From positions 1 to 8,641 of the forward strand of contig CAYJRR010000035.1 in the NCBI GenBank assembly GCA_964372275.1: DNA of 8,641 nt. Reading direction: 5' to 3'. The position numbers and the translations under genes are program-made. Numbering within the stretch: the stretch's first letter is position 1; each line of letters starts with the position of its first letter. The notes under the pieces were generated by a model. The model was not told where the DNA came from and searched no databases. It saw only the letters and a program-made list of their open reading frames with translations. Source of the DNA: CAYJRR01 sp964372275 [NCBI: uncultured bacterium] (GTDB lineage: Bacteria > CAYJRR01). Below, in pieces: positions 5,965 through 8,641 of the stretch.

Positions 5965-6551
5965 GTAGCGAGGTCCTGCCTCTTCGGGAGATTCAGCAGC
6001 GCCGCCAGGATCTCCGCCTGGTACCGCGCGTCGTACAACGCATTGTGGACCTTGCTGTCGTCCTGCTTCGGCAGCGGCAGTAGCGCCTGGAGGTTCTCCT
6101 TGCTCGTCTCCAGCCAGCCCAGGTCGAGCTTCCCCATCGACAGCGCCTTGGTGTCGAGCGCGTTGTAGCCGAACGGGTTCTCCATCCCGACGTAGGCGAA
6201 GTAATAGGCGACGAACGACCAGTCGAACGGCGCGTTGTGACCGACGAAGACGCAGCGGGTCTTCCGGGAGTTGGACTTCGCCCACTCCTTCAGCGCCTCC
6301 ATCGCCGGCCGGATCTCGAGTCCGCTCCGCTCCAGGTGCTCGCGCGAGATGCCGTGAATCTTCTCCGCGCCGGGATCCCAGCCCGGGAAGACCGGCTTGT
6401 ACTCCTGGTAGAGCTCGATCGTATCGACCGTCCACCGCCCGTCGGCCCCTGCGCGCACCGGGACGGCGCCGAGCGAAACCATGTTGAAAAGGCCCGGAAC
6501 CGGACCCGAGGCCTCGATGTCGATGCAGACGAAGGTGATGTTCTCGGCCAT
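5955..6551 (-). CDS. DEDDh 3'-5' exonuclease (DnaQ/RNase T family)
   Basis: A 198-residue cytoplasmic exonuclease that removes nucleotides from 3' ends with two metal ions. The four acidic residues and the His of the DEDDh type are visible: Asp11 and Glu13 in CIDIEASGP (motif I), Asp110 in VGHNAPFDW (motif II), and His169 with Asp174 in VHNALYDARYQAEIL (motif III). The KIHGISREHL segment (64-73) is typical of the DnaQ epsilon, RNase T and oligoribonuclease group. It is a stand-alone nuclease with no polymerase or helicase fusion, and the single domain accounts for nearly its whole length. Whether it acts on DNA or RNA cannot be told from the sequence. The stop codon lies at the edge of the heptamer repeat (in a TTTTCAG unit), so the last residues may have been altered by repeat insertion. 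It is divergent from the nucleotidyltransferase gene, and no clear Shine-Dalgarno precedes its ATG. Confidence 0.92.
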   Translation of the reverse strand: MAENITFVCIDIEASGPVPGLFNMVSLGAVPVRAGADGRWTVDTIELYQEYKPVFPGWDPGAEKIHGISREHLERSGLEIRPAMEALKEWAKSNSRKTRCVFVGHNAPFDWSFVAYYFAYVGMENPFGYNALDTKALSMGKLDLGWLETSKENLQALLPLPKQDDSKVHNALYDARYQAEILAALLNLPKRQDLATKN

Positions 6552-6691
6552 ACGGAGCGCGGAAGCCTACCCCTCGCGCGGCACGATTTCAAAGCGAGCG
6601 GCGAACGATCCGATCGGGCGCCGATGACTCGGGGGCTCCGGCCCGCTTGCGCGGGAGGGCCACGACCCTACGGTGCGTGTGAGCGAACCGC
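6552..6691. other. Divergent intergenic region
   Basis: This 140-bp stretch separates the exonuclease and nucleotidyltransferase genes and should hold both promoters. Apart from the candidate promoter for the exonuclease, it contains a small perfect hairpin, CCCGC-TTGC-GCGGG (6642-6655), and no confident plus-strand promoter. Confidence 0.5.
6564..6592 (-). promoter_or_regulatory. Candidate sigma-70-type promoter for the exonuclease gene
   Basis: On the minus strand TTGAAA (6592-6587, five of six matches to TTGACA) is followed after exactly 17 nt by TAGGCT (6569-6564, three of six, including the key T1, A2 and T6). Transcription would begin about 5-8 nt before the ATG at 6551. This agrees with the missing Shine-Dalgarno and would make the mRNA nearly leaderless. 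Confidence 0.35.
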
Positions 6692-7348
6692 ATGAACGGC
6701 CTGGACGAGCATCCGGCGAGAAACCGGCACATCGAGCGTCCCGCCGGTCCCGGATCGTTCGAGGAGGCGGCCTTCCTCGAGGTGACGGCCGAGGTCGGCG
6801 AAGCGCTGGAGCGCGCGGGGATCCGCTACGCCTTCATGGGGGGGTTGGCCGCGACGACGCTGGGGCGCCCGCGTTGGACGCACGACCTGGACGTCTTCGT
6901 GAAGCCGCAGGAGGCGCTGGCGGCGCTCGACGCGCTCAAGGCCAAGGGCTACGAGACCGAGCGCACCGACGAGGCGTGGCTCTACAAGGCGTTCAAGAAG
7001 AACGTGATGGTCGACGTCCTGTTCAAGTCGCGCGGGAACATCTACTTCGACGACGAGATGTACGAGCGGTCGGTCGTCGCCGCCTACCGCGGCCTTCAGG
7101 TCCGTTTCGTCTCGCCGGAGGACCTGGTGGTGATCAAGGCGGCGGTCCACGACGAGGTCGGCCCTCACCACTGGTTCGACGCGCTGGCGATCCTCTCCAC
7201 CGGCAAGATCGAGTGGGACTACCTGGTCCGCCGCGCGCGCGCCTCCCCGCGACGCGTGCTGTCGCTCCTGCTCTACGCGCAGTCGGACGACCTTCTGATC
7301 CCGAACCGCGTCGTGCGGCAGCTCTTCCACCAACTGTTCGACTCTTGA
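6692..7348 (+). CDS. Nucleotidyltransferase-fold protein (AbiEii/MNT-like)
   Basis: A 218-residue protein with the core of the polymerase-beta nucleotidyltransferase superfamily. It shows a helix followed by AFMGGLAATTLGRP with Gly50-Gly51, then HDLDVFV with metal-binding Asp65 and Asp67, and the third acidic residue Asp108 in MVDVLF. A downstream VSPEDLVVIKAAVHDE...FDALAIL segment (140-168) is typical of AbiEii-like and related proteins that transfer nucleotides to RNA, proteins or small molecules. All three catalytic acids are present, so it is probably active. An in-frame TGA at 6680-6682 shows that ATG 6692 is the first available start. The Shine-Dalgarno is weak. No antitoxin (AbiEi- or HEPN-like) gene is adjacent; it is followed by a BON protein and a phosphoesterase with short gaps. 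The substrate is unknown. Confidence 0.8.
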   Translation: MNGLDEHPARNRHIERPAGPGSFEEAAFLEVTAEVGEALERAGIRYAFMGGLAATTLGRPRWTHDLDVFVKPQEALAALDALKAKGYETERTDEAWLYKAFKKNVMVDVLFKSRGNIYFDDEMYERSVVAAYRGLQVRFVSPEDLVVIKAAVHDEVGPHHWFDALAILSTGKIEWDYLVRRARASPRRVLSLLLYAQSDDLLIPNRVVRQLFHQLFDS

Positions 7349-7349
7349 G

Positions 7350-7355
7350 AGGAGG
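7350..7355 (+). promoter_or_regulatory. Shine-Dalgarno sequence pointing to an ATC start
   Basis: A perfect AGGAGG begins 2 nt after the nucleotidyltransferase stop and lies 6 nt before ATC at 7362. No ATG, GTG or TTG is correctly spaced downstream in any frame that gives a long protein, so this site appears to serve the BON gene. Confidence 0.6.
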
Positions 7356-7361
7356 ACCGCG

Positions 7362-7607
7362 ATCGAAACCCACAGTCCCTACCGGATCGAGCGGCTGCGC
7401 GCCGCCTTCGCCGAAGACCCGCGCGTGTGCGAGACGACGATCCGCGTCACCTCCGCCGGCGGACGGATCTGGCTCTCGGGTCAGGTCGCCTCCGAGGCCC
7501 GGCGCCACGCGGCGGAGGCGCTCGCCCACGAGCAGTTCCCGGGCGTGGAGATCCGCAACGAGCTGACGGTCCAGGTCGTCGGCGAGCCCCGCGAGGAGCG
7601 GATCTGA
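7362..7607 (+). CDS. Small BON-domain protein, probable ATC start
   Basis: From ATC 7362 this encodes 81 residues that form essentially one BON domain: an initial helix (YRIERLRAAFAEDPRV), a strand (TTIRVTSAGGRIWLSGQV) with the usual G-G-x-I-x-L-S-G turn, a second helix (SEARRHAAEALAHEQFP) and a final strand (VEIRNELTVQVV). BON domains bind phospholipid or other hydrophobic surfaces and are often exported, but no signal peptide is visible here, so the protein is probably cytoplasmic or peripheral. The only standard start in frame is GTG at 7425, giving 60 residues without the first helix and with no Shine-Dalgarno. The strong AGGAGG at 7350-7355 and domain completeness favour 7362. The gene lies 13 nt after the nucleotidyltransferase and 1 nt before the phosphoesterase, so it is probably in their operon. 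Confidence 0.68.
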   Translation: METHSPYRIERLRAAFAEDPRVCETTIRVTSAGGRIWLSGQVASEARRHAAEALAHEQFPGVEIRNELTVQVVGEPREERI

Positions 7608-7608
7608 C

Positions 7609-8373
7609 GTGACGCGCATCGCGGCCGTCGCCGACATCCACTTCGGGATCGACTCCGGAGGGACCTACGCGCCGTTCTGGGAGAAGCTCCACGAGCACGC
7701 CGACCTGTTCCTGCTGGCCGGCGACCTGACCCGGCTCGGTCGCGTCGAGGAGGCCGAGGTGCTCGCGGCGGAGCTCACGAAGGTCGCGGTGCCGGTGATC
7801 GCCGTCCTCGGAAACCACGACTTCCACGCCGATCAGGAGGCGGAGCTGATCCGCGCGTTGGAGCGCTCCCGGCCGTCGATCCGGGTGCTCGAGGGCGAAT
7901 CGACGGTGGTGGAGATCGGCTCGACCCGGGTGGGGATTGCCGGCACCAAGGGGTTCGGCGGCGGCTTCGTCGGCGCGTGCGCGATGGAGTTCGGCGAACG
8001 GGAGACCAAGTCGTTCATCCGGCACACCCGCGAGCTCGCCGAACGGCTGGAGTCCTCCCTCCGTTCGCTCGACGCCGACCTGCGGGTGGCGCTGCTCCAC
8101 TACGCGCCGATCGAAGGGACGGTCGAGGGGGAGAAGCGTCAGATCTACCCGTTCCTCGGCAGCTACCTCCTCGCGGAGGCGATCGACCGGGGGGGGGCCG
8201 ACCTCGCCTTCCACGGACACGCCCACCTCGGCCGCGAAAAAGGGGTGACACCGGGAGGGGTGCCGGTCCGCAACGTCGCCCAACCGGTCATCCGCCGCGC
8301 CTACAACGTCTACACGGTCGACGCGCGGTCCGGCCGAGGAGCCGAACTCCTACGAAATACTTCGGAATCGTGA
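7609..8373 (+). CDS. Calcineurin-like metallophosphoesterase
   Basis: A 254-residue cytoplasmic dimetal phosphoesterase that could cleave phosphomonoesters or phosphodiesters, including nucleotides. All family motifs are present in order: D-x-H (Asp9, His11), GDLT with Asp39, GNHD with Asn69-His70, LLHYAP with His164, and GHAH with His204 and His206. No signal peptide or membrane segment is seen. The start is GTG 7609, 1 nt after the BON stop, with GAGGAG at 7593-7598 inside the BON gene, so coupled translation is likely. The insert around 113-135 (TKGFGGGFVGACAMEFGE) is glycine-rich and probably shapes the substrate pocket. Related single-domain proteins include YfcE-like and Icc-like phosphodiesterases, but I cannot assign a substrate. 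Confidence 0.9.
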   Translation: MTRIAAVADIHFGIDSGGTYAPFWEKLHEHADLFLLAGDLTRLGRVEEAEVLAAELTKVAVPVIAVLGNHDFHADQEAELIRALERSRPSIRVLEGESTVVEIGSTRVGIAGTKGFGGGFVGACAMEFGERETKSFIRHTRELAERLESSLRSLDADLRVALLHYAPIEGTVEGEKRQIYPFLGSYLLAEAIDRGGADLAFHGHAHLGREKGVTPGGVPVRNVAQPVIRRAYNVYTVDARSGRGAELLRNTSES

Positions 8374-8472
8374 CTCGCCCCCCCGGCCGGGTGTAAGGTG
8401 GAGGGGGGTGCGAACGAGGCGCCCGGCTACTGCCGCTTGGGAAGGGTCGCTAGGGTCAGGAGATAGATCAGG
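8374..8472. other. Intergenic region before the RRM gene
   Basis: These 99 bases hold no gene. A run of seven C (8378-8384) could pair with a run of six G (8403-8408) to form a GC stem after the phosphoesterase stop. There is no T-rich tail, so termination is doubtful. No convincing promoter hexamers are seen. AGGAGA at 8458-8463 is the ribosome binding site of the next gene. Confidence 0.4.
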
Positions 8473-8641
8473 ATGGGAACGAGACTGTACGTGGGGAACC
8501 TGCCGTTCAGCACGGACGAAGCGTCGTTGCGGCAGCTGTTCGAGCAGGACGGCCGGCAGGTCACGGAGGTGAAGATCGTGACCGACCGTGACACCGGGCG
8601 CTCGCGCGGATTCGGCTTCGTGGAGATGGGGAACGAGAGAT
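8473..8641 (+). CDS. RRM RNA-binding protein (3' partial)
   Basis: The first 56 residues of a protein with an RNA recognition motif. RNP2 is LYVGNL (5-10) and RNP1 is RGFGFVEM (45-52), with the aromatic residues Tyr6, Phe47 and Phe49 that stack on RNA bases all present. The intervening [10 protein letters not shown] helix and [14 protein letters not shown] loop are typical of bacterial single-RRM proteins of about 80-130 residues, which bind single-stranded RNA and are often cold-induced or abundant. The ATG has AGGAGA 9 nt upstream, and the RRM begins almost at residue 1, supporting this start. The gene runs off the end of the window, so any glycine- or arginine-rich tail is not visible. It lies 99 nt after the phosphoesterase, so it may have its own promoter. 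Confidence 0.92.
   Translation, partial: MGTRLYVGNLPFSTDEASLRQLFEQDGRQVTEVKIVTDRDTGRSRGFGFVEMGNER

Noticed and set aside
5779-6435. 218-residue minus-strand open frame containing repeat-encoded MENGKWK-like peptides
   Set aside because: Overlaps the exonuclease in another frame. The peptide repeats only reflect the heptamer DNA repeat, not a protein family.
6692-7348. AbiE-type toxin-antitoxin or abortive infection system
   Set aside because: The nucleotidyltransferase fold is present but no antitoxin-like partner gene is adjacent. The neighbours are an exonuclease and a BON protein.
7425-7607. GTG 7425 as the BON gene start
   Set aside because: It has no Shine-Dalgarno and truncates the first helix of the domain, whereas a perfect AGGAGG is placed for 7362.
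8376-8410. Intrinsic terminator after the phosphoesterase
   Set aside because: A C-run and G-run could pair, but there is no T-tract and the loop is long.

Overview
The window is GC-rich bacterial DNA (third codon positions are almost all G or C) with genes packed tightly on both strands. There are no rRNA or tRNA genes, transposases, phage genes or CRISPR arrays. The gene mix suggests a Gram-negative-type, non-model phylum, and an Acidobacteriota-like environmental genome would fit. The relevant genes are an HSDL2-like dehydrogenase, a KimA-type potassium importer, a beta-propeller lipoprotein, a small BON protein and an RRM RNA-binding protein. This lineage guess is inference only. The sequence is cut at both ends, inside a methyltransferase gene on the left and an RRM gene on the right.

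Layout. (1) About 1-3445, plus strand: the C-terminal part of an RlmL/THUMP-type rRNA methyltransferase, an HSDL2-like short-chain dehydrogenase and a KimA-like K+ importer, separated by 19 and 4 nt and so probably co-transcribed. The coding frame changes near position 205 in the methyltransferase region, so the first 200 bases do not fit the rest of the gene. (2) About 3455-6551, minus strand, read right to left: a DEDDh 3'-5' exonuclease, a repeat element of about 160 bp, a six-bladed TolB-like lipoprotein, and a secreted protein that resembles the Bacillus spore transglutaminase Tgl around its Glu-Cys active site. (3) About 6692-8641, plus strand: a nucleotidyltransferase, a small BON-domain protein, a metallophosphoesterase and the start of an RRM protein. 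The first three are separated by 13 nt or less.

Most notable points. The secreted Tgl-like protein keeps the Glu-Cys pair and a downstream Glu but appears to have Ser where Tgl has His. The repeat at 5807-5964 consists of 7-bp units in two 30-bp inverted arms around a 42-bp tandem duplication, and it supplies every plausible start codon of the lipoprotein gene. The BON gene seems to begin at a non-standard ATC codon placed 6 nt after a perfect AGGAGG. I see no convincing new multi-gene defence or mobile system. The genes look like housekeeping, envelope and ion-homeostasis functions.
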